A stretch of DNA of 64,000 bases, from positions 1-64,000 of the forward strand of contig JAWZYV010012254.1 of NCBI GenBank assembly GCA_038373885.1. The letters run 5' to 3'. Below the pieces are notes generated by a model. That model was given only the letters and a program-made list of their open reading frames with translations. It was not told where the DNA came from and did no database searches. Position 1 is the first letter of the stretch. Each line of letters begins with the position of its first letter. The DNA is from Cheiracanthium punctorium (Eukaryota > Arthropoda > Arachnida > Araneae > Cheiracanthiidae). The position numbers and the translations under genes are program-made. Shown piece after piece: positions 12,586-21,862 of the stretch.

Positions 12586-13075
12586 GTAGCATCGGTGGTT
12601 TCGAATGATGTTGGTATTGTCACTGAAACTGACAAGTCTATAGTCTTTGATAAAAATAAAATTCATTGAGCTTTCTAATAAAATCGCAAATAATTTATCG
12701 AAAAATTTGAAACGAGCCATAGATATTATATTAAGGTCATACCTTGCCTTTTTCCGGCTCAGGTAAGAATATAGCTCTACTCATAAATGGGACCATAAAA
12801 TGCTTAGAAAACCATCTGAATTGTCCCCTTCAAAGATTGATATGCCTATTCCATTGTAACGAGTACCACTTCGACATTTATTCCACTTGGACAACAAGAG
12901 TTGCACGGACCTATTGGAAAACACCTAGAGCATTGTGCACAAAATCTTTCATAAGTTTTGTCCCCATACTTTGTGTTCTGCCAAAAGGCACATGCGATTG
13001 TAATTTAACTATTAACTATCCTGGAAATTTATCTAACTCAAAGTGGTTGACAACAGCGAATACAATATTAAGACA
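12586..13075 (+). pseudogene. Unclassified arthropod transposon protein, fragment 1 of 3
   Basis: Pieces in all three plus frames match, in order, a protein family I know only as uncharacterised predicted proteins repeated in spider and aphid genomes. They are VASVVSNDVGIV then VFDKNKI (12586-12666), GKNIALLINGTIK (about 12765), PLQRLICLFHCNE (about 12827), VPLRHLFHLD (about 12871), HGPIGKHLEHC (about 12909) and SKWLTTANTILR (about 13039). At least two frameshifts separate them. The gene breaks at 13075 where the long-TIR element is inserted, and resumes at 16266. Biochemical function is unknown to me. The family's copy number and the related TIR element at 32317-34697 argue that it is a DNA-transposon protein. 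Confidence 0.7.
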
Positions 13076-13475
13076 TAGACCAATCATTTGGTCAAAAAAA
13101 AGGGGGTTACCTGGAAAGTTTTCCGGGAGTTTTGAAAATGGGCAATTTTATAGATTTCGATGTGCTCTTTCCGAATTTCAACTTCCGAATTTCAACTCGC
13201 CCCCTCGTGTCTTTGCCGCTCGCGCTGCTATATTCGAAAAATGGCGCCCAAAAGCAGCTTTTTGGCAATATCTCCTTTCTGACTCATTTCACGAAAAAAA
13301 CAATTACAAAAAAGGAAACTAGAGAAAATTTCCTACAACTTATGTAATTACCTTTTCTTCGTAAAATCAATAGTTTTAGCGTACGAGCGCCGCAAAATGT
13401 AGTTCAGTATGCGTTTTGGCCGAAAACTCATTTGGACACCACCTTGTGAGGTAGAGTAAGCGGCGCGTTTTTTTT
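13076..13475. repeat. Left long terminal inverted repeat
   Basis: Pairs with 15885-16265. The inner end is a T-run (13470-13480) that matches the A-run at 15888-15898. Confidence 0.85.
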
Positions 13476-13520
13476 TTTTTCCCGGTATAGCCAGTAGGCT
13501 TAATCCACATGCATTTAACT

Positions 13521-14468
13521 CAGGGATGAACAAACTACGGCCCGCCGGAAGGTTTTATCCGGCCCGCAGATAGAATTTTGCAGGATGTATTTTTAAGCGA
13601 GTTTGGCAGCTGAAAGACGACATGCGTCGTTCTTCCATGAGAGACACTGTTTTGCAGAGTGCGAAATGTAAGAAGATACAGAATGGCTTTCGGACTTTGC
13701 ATTTTTGACAGATCTTCTTTGTCATATGAGCAAATTGAATGTCAAGATGCAAGGGAAAAATCAATTTATCGACGATATCTGGGCCCATCTCAAAGCTTTT
13801 AAACTAAAACCTAATCTGTTTGCTGGGTAGCTAGCTAAGAACGACTTGTCTCATTCCTCGAGGTTAAATTCAATACTCTCAATAAATGAAGAGAAGCTTA
13901 AGAATTATGAGGATGGCTTGAAAAAATTGCATTTTGAGTTCGAAAGCAGATTTCAAGATTTCAGTGCCATTCAAACAGAATTGGATATTTTTACCATGCC
14001 TTTGAACGTAAATTGTGAAGCAGTGAGGTTAGATTTGCAGCTTGAATTAATTGAGTTGCAATCTAACGATCATCTCAAGCAGTTGTTTCTAAATATTCCA
14101 AAGTTAGAATTTTACAAATCATTATCGTTTCCCAAATTTAATATCTCACGCTCAGAAAATCAGTGCTATGTTTGCTTCATCTTATATATGTGAACAAGTG
14201 TTTTCAACTATGAACCTTAGAAAAAGTTTTTTCAGACGTAGACTGGCAGATGAGCATTTAGCCTCGTTCCTTAGAATGAGTACATCTCACTTCGAACCTC
14301 AATATAAGGAACTTTTAAAAAAGAAATAGCAATTTCATTCATCTCATTAACATATTTAAATTTTAATACTTGTATATTGTTTTTAAAAGTTTAGAAAAAT
14401 TTATCTTGGCCCGCCAAACTTTTTTTTTCGATTTTTGGCCCGCGACCAAAAAAGTTTGCCCATCCTTG
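13521..14468 (+). mobile_element. Truncated hAT element nested in the long-TIR element
   Basis: Ends are CAGGGATGAACAAACT (13521) and, reversed, CAAGGATGGGCAAACT (14468), each followed by GGCCCGC sequence. An exact 8-bp duplication, ATTTAACT, lies at 13513-13520 and 14469-14476. An 8-bp duplication with CAGGG(A)TG ends is the hAT signature. It landed just downstream of the stop codon of the minus-strand gene ending at 14487. The 948-bp length and the missing N-terminus make it a deletion derivative. Confidence 0.92.
13690..14329 (+). pseudogene. hAT transposase C-terminal part (GTF2I-repeat/ZBED-like family)
   Basis: From 13690 a frame reads FAFLTDLLCHMSKLN, then KNQFIDDIWAHLKAFK. After a stop near 13828 it continues through the open stretch 13846-14193, with FESRFQDF (about residue 33), LQLELIELQ (about residue 65) and FYKSL. 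A frameshift near 14165 then gives YICEQVFSTMNLRKS, RRRLADEHLASFLRMSTS and a stop at 14327-14329. CEQ(V/T)FS and RLTDEHL are typical of the C-terminal dimerisation region of this hAT family. The catalytic first half and the BED finger are missing. One stop and one frameshift make it non-functional. Confidence 0.85.
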
Positions 14469-14486
14469 ATTTAACTAATCCAAAAT

Positions 14487-15872
14487 TTAGCGCATTCTCT
14501 TTCGCTTCGTAGTTCTTGATGGACTAGGTGTTGCAAGTTCATTGTCTCTAGTACCGATCGAAATGTCACAGCCCGAAATTTCTTCCACATCAGCCGCGAG
14601 GGGATTGTCAGTTTCATCGCAATCTTCTTCGTTCTCGATTACATCATACGTTTGCTCGAAAATAGTCTCCGATTCTTGTAATGGAACTTGCGAGTTATCA
14701 CAGATACCATTGCAATTCGTGCATATAACCAACACCTCCTAGATATAGAAAGCCTAACAACTGGTACGTTCCCAAGCTTTCACGTCATCAGGTAGGCCTT
14801 CAAGAATGACGTCAACACAATTTAACTCCTCTCATAAAGTAAAACTATTTAAAATTTCTGGTGAATTTACTCACGCACAACAGCATTTTACTGATTTGAG
14901 ATAGAAAATTTTAATGTTGCGGCAAAAGGCAATTTTTTAACTGCAACTAATTATATTGTAGTGTAATAAGGAAATAGATCATTATGAATTGTTTGTACCA
15001 CAAAGGTATTTTATTTTTTTTTCTTTAACTTAAGTTATTTTCTAATATTTGTAGCATTCACCAGAAAATTTAAATAGTTTTACTTTATGAAAGTAAAACT
15101 GTGATGACGTCACTCTTGAAGGCCTAGTGGTGACGTCAAAGCTTCAGTTGTTAGGCTTTCTATATGTAGGAGGTGTTGATATAACTGAGCACTTTAACCC
15201 AGTCTTTCTGCATCCACAGGCTTTCTGATATCTCTTTCTGCGTTTGTAAGAAATAAGTTTTAACAAGTTTTCAGGAGCTGGGGGCTCGAGTGTGGTGACA
15301 GGTATTACCCCGTCCTTGTTTCTTTTCCACTCCCATTACTCTGGATTTTGTTCATTCCCATACCACTGCTGAACCTGATGATAGGTTCGGAGCGAATGTT
15401 GTCTTGTTCCTTCTGTTGGTGGTAGCGACGCAATAGTAAATTTACTTTTATATGCTAATACTGTGAAGCATGGATATCTATAGTTATTTAAAGACACACT
15501 TTTCTTACTTTTCACATTACTGTCACTGTATAATTCAAGAAGGAAGCGTTCTCCAGCTTTAGCAATGCTCTCTGGATCAGCATTCGGATTTTTGAATACC
15601 TGGATAACCACGTTTAAATCTGGATTTTTTCGGAGTACATCAATAAATTTCATTTTTCCTTGATTAAGTAATGCTGATGTTGTATCACAGCCGCTGAAGT
15701 CATGCAAGAATAAAATATGATCTGCGTCTGGTTTATCTATACATTTTGTTGAATATATTTGTTGCGAAATTTTTCCTTTTCCTGGTTTGAGAATATATAT
15801 GATTTAACGCGTAGATATAGCCGTCAAAAGAATAAAAAGATCTACATCTTCACCAACAACTAATGGGGCCTA
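14487..15872 (-). pseudogene. Protein of the long-TIR element: GCDTTSA-motif (XPG/PIN-like) fragment, split by a MITE
   Basis: On the minus strand, VVGEDVDLFILLTAIS (about 15865-15815) is followed after a stop by KPGKGKISQQIYSTK, then FLHDFSGCDTTSALL at about 15700. The open frame runs to 15336, where TAA interrupts it. It resumes through PAPENLLKLI to KACGCRKTGLKCSVI, is cut by the MITE at 15178-14730, and continues as CTNCNGICDNS with an acidic tail to a stop at 14487. The cysteine cluster is rejoined exactly across the MITE. The acidic strand plus H-x(4)-GCDTTSA pattern resembles XPG/FEN-type nucleases, which is inference. The N-terminal part is lost between 15872 and the TIR. Confidence 0.7.
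14730..15178. mobile_element. 449-bp MITE with about 130-bp arms carrying TGACGTCA sites
   Basis: The ends are CAACACCTCCTA and its reverse complement, followed by about 130 bp of inverted repeat (14730-14865 and 15050-15178). A 7-bp duplication, ATATAAC, lies at 14723-14729 and 15179-15185, and excision restores the host reading frame. Perfect CREB/ATF octamers TGACGTCA occur at 14807-14814, 15105-15112 and 15131-15138, with a related CACGTCAT at about 14791. The superfamily is not clear. A 7-bp duplication is unusual and could be a mutated 8-bp one. Confidence 0.85.
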
Positions 15873-15884
15873 CTGGGGATACCA

Positions 15885-16265
15885 CGAAAAAAAAAAAACT
15901 CCGCTTACTCTGCCGCACAAGGTGGTGTGGAAATGCGTCGTTTGGCCAAAACGCATACAGAACTACACTTTGCGGCGCTCGTACGCCAAAACTATTGATT
16001 TTACGAAGAAAAGGTAATTACATAAACTGTAGGAAATTTTCTCTAGTTTCCTTTTTTGTAATTGTTTTTTCGTGAAATGGGTCGGATAGGAAATATTGCC
16101 AAAAAACTGCTTTTGGGCGCCATTTTTCGAATATGGCGGCGCGAGCGGCAAAGATACGAGGGGGCAAAGTTGAAATTCGGAAAGAGCACATCGAAATCTA
16201 TAAAATTGCCCATTTTCAAAACTCCCGGAAAACTTTCCAGGTAAAACTACTAAATGACTGGACTA
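15885..16265. repeat. Right long terminal inverted repeat
   Basis: Pairs with 13076-13475. It shows single-base and short-indel differences, so both arms are old. Confidence 0.85.
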
Positions 16266-16355
16266 ACATGCTTCCAGAGACAAACCGACATATGCACTAA
16301 AGATTTTAGTTGCGTTTATTGTAAAAGTTTATGAACCACACTGGTTTAATATTAG
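16266..16355 (+). pseudogene. Unclassified transposon protein, fragment 2 of 3
   Basis: Immediately after the ACA duplication the frame reads SRDKPTYALKILVAFIVKVY then EPHWFNI. With one ACA removed, this follows on from TANTILR at 13070 in the same frame. It ends at 16355 where the piggyBac is inserted. The hydrophobic KVYEPHWFNI segment is a landmark of the family. Confidence 0.75.
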
Positions 16356-16829
16356 CCCTGGAAGGCTTCCTGGGGTACAGGCATACCCCACACTTTTTTG
16401 TTTTTATCAGTTCTTTCTGGTAGAGCGCTCTTCACCGCTACCAACCCGTGCAGTTTCCTCTAGTGGTAGTCAGCGCGGGGGTATGTTCCAATGAGTGCGG
16501 CTAAATGTTTTCGTTGTCTGATATTAAGTTGTCGGGGTGAGTCTGTACTCCATTATAGCAATTGCTCTGGAATACTTACAAAGAAATTTTTCTGATTATT
16601 TCTGTAAGTAAGATTTTTAATAAGCAAATTTTATAAAAAATAAAATTTGAAACGAAAGAATTAAATAAACCACGATTTTATCAATATTTTCATTAAATAT
16701 AGGGAAAGTTTTTTTTATATTTTTATTGTTTATTTTAGAAGCAAGAAATATGACAAGTCGAAGGCGATTTTTTTAATTATTATTTTTATTTAGTGAAAGA
16801 TAGGGACCTTAAGAAATTTTTCGCATCCT

Positions 16830-17390
16830 GCAAGAATCAGACTCTAATGACTGTCTGTCTAGTGAAGACGAATATGATGAAGTTGTTATTACTGACTTCA
16901 CTGCAGATGAGCAGTTTGCGGGTTTAGGGGGATATTGTCCATTTATAATTTACACTCCTTTGACACCCTACAAGTACGGGATTAGAATCGTAATGTGTTG
17001 TGACGCTAAGACGTTTTATGCCGCCTTGGATACGGAGGTGTCAGTATACATGAGATGGTTAAGGTTCAACATCAAATAATGTTCCAACAGCACAATACTA
17101 TTGTGAAAAGCTCAACACTGCTACACATGGCAGAATCAGGAACATGGAGATGGACAACTGGTTCCCGTCAATTGACACAGCAAAATGTCTACTAGAGAAA
17201 AAAAAATAACCATTATAGGAACAGTAAGTAAAATTAAAAAGAAATCCCACCATCTTTTGTCGACACTAAAGAGTGGATGACTGATTCTATAATGATTTGT
17301 TACAGTGGTCCACTCACTTTTTTATCCTATTGTCTCCCGAAACAAAAAGGAAAAATGTCCTAGTACTTTCAACAGTGCATGATTAATATA
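16830..17390 (+). pseudogene. piggyBac transposase, central catalytic part
   Basis: Frames in order give an acidic N-terminal stretch (SSEDEYDEVVITDF), then YTPLTPYKYGIRIVMCCDAK with TFYAALDTEVS. Next come EMDNWFPSIDTAKCLLEKK, TIIGT, EIPPSFVDTKEW and LSYCLPKQK with a ...STVHD-like end. These match the KYGIRIW.LCD, DN.FTS..LA..L and VGT.R.N..EIP blocks of piggyBac transposase, including the D of CDAK and of MDNWF. Several stops and frameshifts break it. The KGGVD region expected next is missing, and the C-terminus reappears 2.7 kb downstream. Confidence 0.8.
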
Positions 17391-17420
17391 TACTTAAAAA
17401 TCAACTTACCCCTTTTTAAC

Positions 17421-17722
17421 TGTCGTGAAAACTTGGCAAAATGAAAACCAAAAAGCACTAACCACATTTAGACAACTTTAAAATTTTTGTCTAGTTGAGG
17501 TTAATACCAGTTAGTCTTTAGAAAAAAATCACAGTTTATCCAGAGAAAACTACAACAAAGTCCGATCTAACTGACGTAAGAACTTAGCCTATTTAAAACT
17601 AAAAAGCACTAACCACATTCAGACTATTTAAAATTTTTTGTCTAGCTGCAGTCAGTGCCATTTAGTCTAGGAAAAAAAAAATCGCAATTTATCCAGAGAA
17701 AAATGCAGGAAACTCCACCTTC
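17421..17722 (+). repeat. Tandem duplication, 151-bp unit x2
   Basis: 17421-17571 and 17572-17722 share AAAAAGCACTAACCACATT, TTTTTGTCTAG and TTTATCCAGAGAAAA at the same spacing. It lies inside the piggyBac just after the catalytic fossil. Confidence 0.8.
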
Positions 17723-17822
17723 ATTGCTCTGAGAAAACTCAAAATCCACGTTACTGAAAAGTTTGCGTTGCGAGATGATTTCTGTTACAGCCTTGGAATG
17801 GAATGGACATGGACAGGCAAAC

Positions 17823-18929
17823 GAAAAAAAAAAAAAAAAAAAAACCCAACTTCCGCTCTTCGATGACTGAATGAGCCTGTGAATAGGGAACCCAAAGAAT
17901 AGGAAAGGTCCATTTCGTCTTCCTGCGTAATACTGTGGTTCCTACAAGGGGTGGAAAGCTCCTAGGAATGCACTGTGCTATGGTACGCGGACACGGGGTA
18001 ATTGGAAAAGAAAGTCCGAGAGATTTTAGCTTTTAAATTATTCACTTTAAATTAGATCGCGTGGAAAAAAACAAAACAAATTAGTGTTATTCTACTGCAA
18101 AATAGTTTATACTTCAATATCTGCAATGAATTAATCAATTAATTTTTAGAAAGATAAAGTACTATAATCAGCAAAAAATGGTTACTTTTATTCATTTTTA
18201 AGGAGATAAGAGCATTAAATTTTATTTAATTTGTAACAGCATTTTACAATGTTGTAGCAAAACATGATTTTGGCGTAATTTTTACTATTATTTTATTTGA
18301 ACAGAAACATGACAAACATGTTGTTCAAATAAATGCTATTAAATTAATTATTCATAGTTATAATTTTAAAATGGAACTATTATTATTTTTTTTCAATTTA
18401 TAATTATTCGGTATAGTGAATTAAAACTTTTATTTATTTATTTAATTTTATTATTATTATTTTTTTTTTAACAACAGCAGCTAATGTATTATAAAAAAAA
18501 TTCCTTAACTATAAATTATACTGATATTTTTTATTTTTATGGAAATACTAATGAAAAGGTATTTTTTCTACTATTTTAATCCAATTTAATTTCAGAAAGT
18601 TTTGTTGTTTTGCGTTTTTTGTAAGGCAAAAACGCAGGAGTTAATCCTTAGGGCGTCGGTGCTCTGAGCGGAAGAAGGCTTCTAGCGTTTGTTCCAATAT
18701 ATAAAACAATTAATAAGCCATAAAATTGGGGTTGAACAGTAATTATAATAATTATTTGTTCCCTAATTTTATAAAAATCAACCATATTTCCTTCATTTTA
18801 TAAATATTATATAATGTTTTGAATTTATATAAAATTTATAAAATATCCCCAATTTTTGTTCCAGAATTGGGGATACAACGGTGATTTGTCCTCAATTCTA
18901 TGTTCAAAAATCTGGTTAATTTATATAAC
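17823..18929. other. Unassigned filler inside the piggyBac
   Basis: Starts with a poly-A run of about 21 (17824-17844), then AT-rich sequence without recognisable coding. It probably represents further decayed insertions that moved the two transposase parts apart. Confidence 0.4.
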
Positions 18930-19235
18930 CCATATTCACATTACATCTGGAGAAAATCACCCAACATCCAAACTGTAAATTGACAGATGCGCGGTAGACC
19001 TCAACACTGGACCTTCACACTTCAACCAGCGGCGGATCCAGAAAAAAAAATTCTGGAGGGGGCACAAGACAATTTTTGTCACATTTTCTTATAGAATGAC
19101 TTGAATTTACAAAACAAGTCAATGCTCTATAGTGTAAACTTCATTCGTCTGGGGGGGGGGATGGGGCTCTGTATCCGTCAATGACTTCAACCATATTCGG
19201 TGTCTTATCCACTCGGCCATGGTGGGCTCCTTTTG
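18930..19235 (-). mobile_element. tRNA-derived SINE, interrupted by a hAT MITE
   Basis: On the minus strand it starts with a Pol III A-box-like TGGCCGAGTGG (19219-19209), as in tRNA-Ser/Leu. It then has the tRNA-like segment and, beyond the MITE at 19027-19183, the family body with GCGCATCTGTCAATTTAC and TCTCCAGATGTAATGTGAA. The same body is found at 19470-19600 and 23310-23485. Confidence 0.7.
19027..19183. mobile_element. hAT MITE (157 bp)
   Basis: Ends CAGCGGCGGATCC and, reversed, CATTGACGGATAC. Exact 8-bp duplication ACTTCAAC at 19019-19026 and 19184-19191. It carries a G-run at 19151-19160. It is inserted in the SINE at 18930-19235. Confidence 0.88.
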
Positions 19236-19469
19236 TGAACTTTTAAAATGCAGCGTTTAATGTTCTGCATTGTATGTATTTTATTTTTAATAAATTAATT
19301 TTATTGTTATTTTTAAATTGGGAGTACTTAACAACCATCACTTTATATAAAATGAAATTTATAGTCATATAATTATTTCAGGGTTGCGAATAACTAGACA
19401 GAAACTGCCCCAATTGAGGGGTGGGGGTGGGCGCTTAGAAACCCCTTCAATACTAAGTCATAAAAAACT

Positions 19470-19600
19470 GGTTAACTTATCTAACGCATATTCACAATAC
19501 ACCTGGAGAAAATCACCAACATCTAAACTGTCGATTGTCAGATGCGCGGTAGACCAGAACCCTGGACAGGACGTCAAGTAAATTAACCAGATAGAATGAT
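19470..19600 (-). mobile_element. SINE fragment, same family
   Basis: Body-only copy (CTAACGCATATTCACAATAC, CTGGAGAAAATCACC, GATGCGCGGTAGACC). The tRNA-like head is not visible. Confidence 0.6.
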
Positions 19601-20142
19601 TCCCCCCCTCCCCTCCTCTTTTCGCATGTGAAGGAGGCACTTGAATCCTGCGGGCTCAAAACATTGTAAGTAGTAAGTATTGAAATCATAAATTAAAAAG
19701 AATTACTATAACAATATATATGTGCTGCTTGTGCTGGCTTTATACCTTTCAGTTTAAAAATTACACTTCTGGACCGATATCGGTTTTGACGTTTGGTGCA
19801 GTACATCGCCAAAATCACATCTTAACCCTAAAAGGCTAGCCGCTATCGGACCGTTGCATGCCCGAAATCAACTTTTATTTGCCTACGCCAAATCGTTTTG
19901 CCAGCACAGAACCGACACCGTCCCAATTACCATTGTGCCAATGCCGACATCGAAACGGTACTGCCGATGACGGCCCATCCCTAACCCGATACGGCTGTGT
20001 TTGCTGGGAAGGTAGACAGCGTCCACTTACCGGACATTATCGAATCTTACAACTCCACTAAAATTGGAGTTGAGACTTTCGATAAGATATGCCATCTTTA
20101 CACATGCAAGAAAAACAATAAAGGCCATTTCGTTTATTTTAT
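19601..20142. other. GC-richer unassigned stretch
   Basis: 19740-20080 is clearly richer in G/C than its surroundings and contains CGATATCGG motifs. I do not recognise coding or termini. Probably another decayed insertion. Confidence 0.35.
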
Positions 20143-20536
20143 AATTTTATAGACATCATTGGGATTAATTCCAAGATACCTTTAAGAGGCAGCACTGCAA
20201 CTTTAAGAGGCAGCACTGCAACGGATAAAGACGTACTAAGCCATCGACGGGGATACTTGGAGAACATGCCTGTGGAATTGATGAAGCCACTTATGAGGAA
20301 CCGTCTAAATGTACCAAAATTGAAGCCGGAACTCCGTGAGACAATTTGCAACATCTTACCCATCTTACATCAAACCCATGCCAGAGAAAAGACCCATGAG
20401 GCAACCCTCCACTGCAGGCAGATACATATTCTGCTCAATGTGACATGACCGAAGGTCTAGGGTCACGTGTGCCCTATGCAAAAACTACATTTGTCTAGAG
20501 CGCCAACAAAAAGTGTATCCTTTTTATTCAAAATAA
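20143..20536 (+). pseudogene. piggyBac transposase C-terminus with cysteine-rich domain
   Basis: The frame at 20143-20448 gives NMPVELMKPLMRNRLNVPKL and then PELRETICNILP. A shift near 20390 gives KRPMRQPSTAGRYIFCSM, a stop, RVTCALCKNYICLE and a terminal stop at 20534-20536. CxxC with a following C-x-x-E/H is the C-terminal RING/PHD-like domain of piggyBac, which binds the inner end repeats. A 23-bp direct repeat with ACTTTAAGAGGCAGCACTGC at 20177-20222 adds in-frame residues. It ends about 180 bp before the right terminus, as expected. Confidence 0.8.
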
Positions 20537-20717
20537 TAGTTTGAAATTTTAAATGTATTATATTATTGCGGTCTAAACATACCCATAAATATGTAATGGT
20601 TTGCTCTTTTCAATAATTTACTTTTGTCTCTGTGAATAGCATTTTTATTTTGGCATACAACAATACTCCAATGTAGCGTTAATACATAAAATAAAAAATG
20701 ACAGGGGCATTCCAGGG

Positions 20718-21108
20718 TTAAACAAAATTTATCATGCAAACACGGAGATTTTCATGCCTATAGATTAGTCAAATCTACAAGGTACCTTAACTGTAATCTT
20801 ATAGCAGTTATCGATCCGGTCATACAAAGAAATGCATTTTTCTCTCATCCAATCTTTCCTATCCTGGAAAACATTTCAAATAATGAACTGAATAAAAATT
20901 AAATAAACTCCTGACATTTATCCATATCCTTGTCATACCCTAGGCTGTAGAAAGTTATATGAAATTAATAACGGAAGTTTGAGCTTTTATTGTAGGGCTT
21001 GGAAATCCTGATGGATTCATCAGAGCAGTTATGAAATACCGAGAAACGCTGCGAAAGTTTGACAGCCAAAAATGCGTCAATATTGCATCATAATATTTGT
21101 TTTAACTT
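20718..21108 (+). pseudogene. Unclassified transposon protein, fragment 3 of 3
   Basis: After the TTAA the frame continues KQNLSCKHGDFHAYRLVKS, then TRYLN and IAVIDPVIQRNAFFSHP to about 20880, which are the family's next conserved blocks. Stops follow, and a shifted frame gives FIRAVMKYRETLRKF at about 21030. The sequence is cut at 21108 by the TTAA foldback, and I could not find its continuation after 21862. Confidence 0.72.
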
Positions 21109-21112
21109 TTAA

Positions 21113-21858
21113 GGGGTCAGGTACCTTTGAGCGTTGAAAATCTCCACGAAAATTGACCATAACTGCATTTGCCATAACTCTACAAGTAACAATTCTGTAC
21201 ACTTGCAATTTTTACGAGTTATTTAGAAAGCTTTTATGAACCTTTTACAGCTCTTGGAATAGTTCTACATATTAAATTAAATTTTGTATAAATAAAGATA
21301 TTAAAGCTTATTTTTTGCTTATTTACAGTCTTGCGCGCAGCATTTCATAAAATATATGTATCAGAGTAACTTAAAAAATATTATAGACATAGAAAAATAG
21401 CTTATTATTAAAATGATGAAAAATAATTTCGCTGGGACTCTTTATTTCCTTTAAAAAAAGAATAATTGCAATTTTTATAACTATCATTAATATAATTATG
21501 CAAATAAATGCAAAAATTATAGTGTTACGTGCATCCCAACAAAATTCTTTTTCGTCATTTTAATGTAACGATATTTTTCTTTATGTATTGAAATTTTTAA
21601 ATAACTGTGCTATTTATATTTTATGAAATGCTGCGCGCAAGACTGTAAATAAGCAAAAATTAAGCTCGAATTCTTTTAGTTATACAAAATTTAATTTAAT
21701 ATGTAGAACTATTCCAAGAGCTGTAAAAGATTCGTAAAAGCTTTCTAAATAACTGGTAAAAAATTCAAGTTTACAGTATTGTTACTTGTAGAGCTATAGC
21801 AAATGCAGTTATGGTCAATTTTCGTGGAGATTTTCATAGCTCAAAGGTACCTGACCCC
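21113..21858. mobile_element. TTAA-flanked foldback MITE with about 240-bp arms
   Basis: Ends GGGGTCAGGTACCTTTGAGC and its complement. TTAA at 21109-21112 and 21859-21862. Arms 21113-21355 and about 21615-21858 include GGAGATTTTC, AGCTCTTGGAATAGTTC and AATGCTGCGCGCAAGACTG in reverse complement. TTAA targets occur in piggyBac and Kolobok. The GGGG end is unlike the CCC ends of the piggyBac elements in this window, so Kolobok is the likelier class. No coding inside. Confidence 0.85.
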
Positions 21859-21862
21859 TTAA

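Larger units (their letters stand above)
13076..16265 (-). mobile_element. 3.2-kb long-TIR DNA transposon, possibly Academ-like, with two nested insertions
   Basis: The arms 13076-13475 and 15885-16265 are inverted repeats of about 380 bp. They begin TAGACCAATCATTTGG / TAGTCCAGTCATTTAG and share TTACCTGGAAAGTTTTCCGG and GGCGGCGCGAGCGGC-type blocks. A 3-bp duplication, ACA (13073-13075 and 16266-16268), flanks it, and removing the element plus one ACA puts the surrounding transposon gene back in frame. The minus-strand gene inside has a GCDTTSA motif resembling XPG/FEN nucleases. Repbase Academ elements carry an XPG-like nuclease and make 3-4 bp duplications, so I suggest Academ, tentatively. 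Removing the nested hAT and MITE leaves about 1.8 kb. Confidence 0.75.
16356..20717 (+). mobile_element. Degraded piggyBac element, 4.4 kb with nested insertions
   Basis: Terminal CCCTGGAAGGCTTCC at 16356 pairs with GGGGCATTCCAGGG ending at 20717. The right flank is TTAA (20718-20721). The left is TTAG (16352-16355), one substitution from TTAA. Joining the flanks with a single TTAA continues the surrounding gene in frame (HWFNI to KQNLSCKHGD), which proves the insertion point. Inside are transposase fossils at 16830-17390 and 20143-20536, and between them SINE copies, a hAT MITE and unassigned sequence. Confidence 0.85.

Noticed and set aside
12744..13322. 192-codon plus-strand open frame as a gene
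   Set aside because: Its first part is one frame of a frameshifted transposon fossil, and from 13076 it reads through the TIR of another element. It is the longest frame here, but it is a chimera of two decayed elements.
19740..20080. GC-rich patch as a promoter or CpG island of a gene
   Set aside because: It sits inside a decayed piggyBac between its two coding halves. No gene follows. More likely another insertion.
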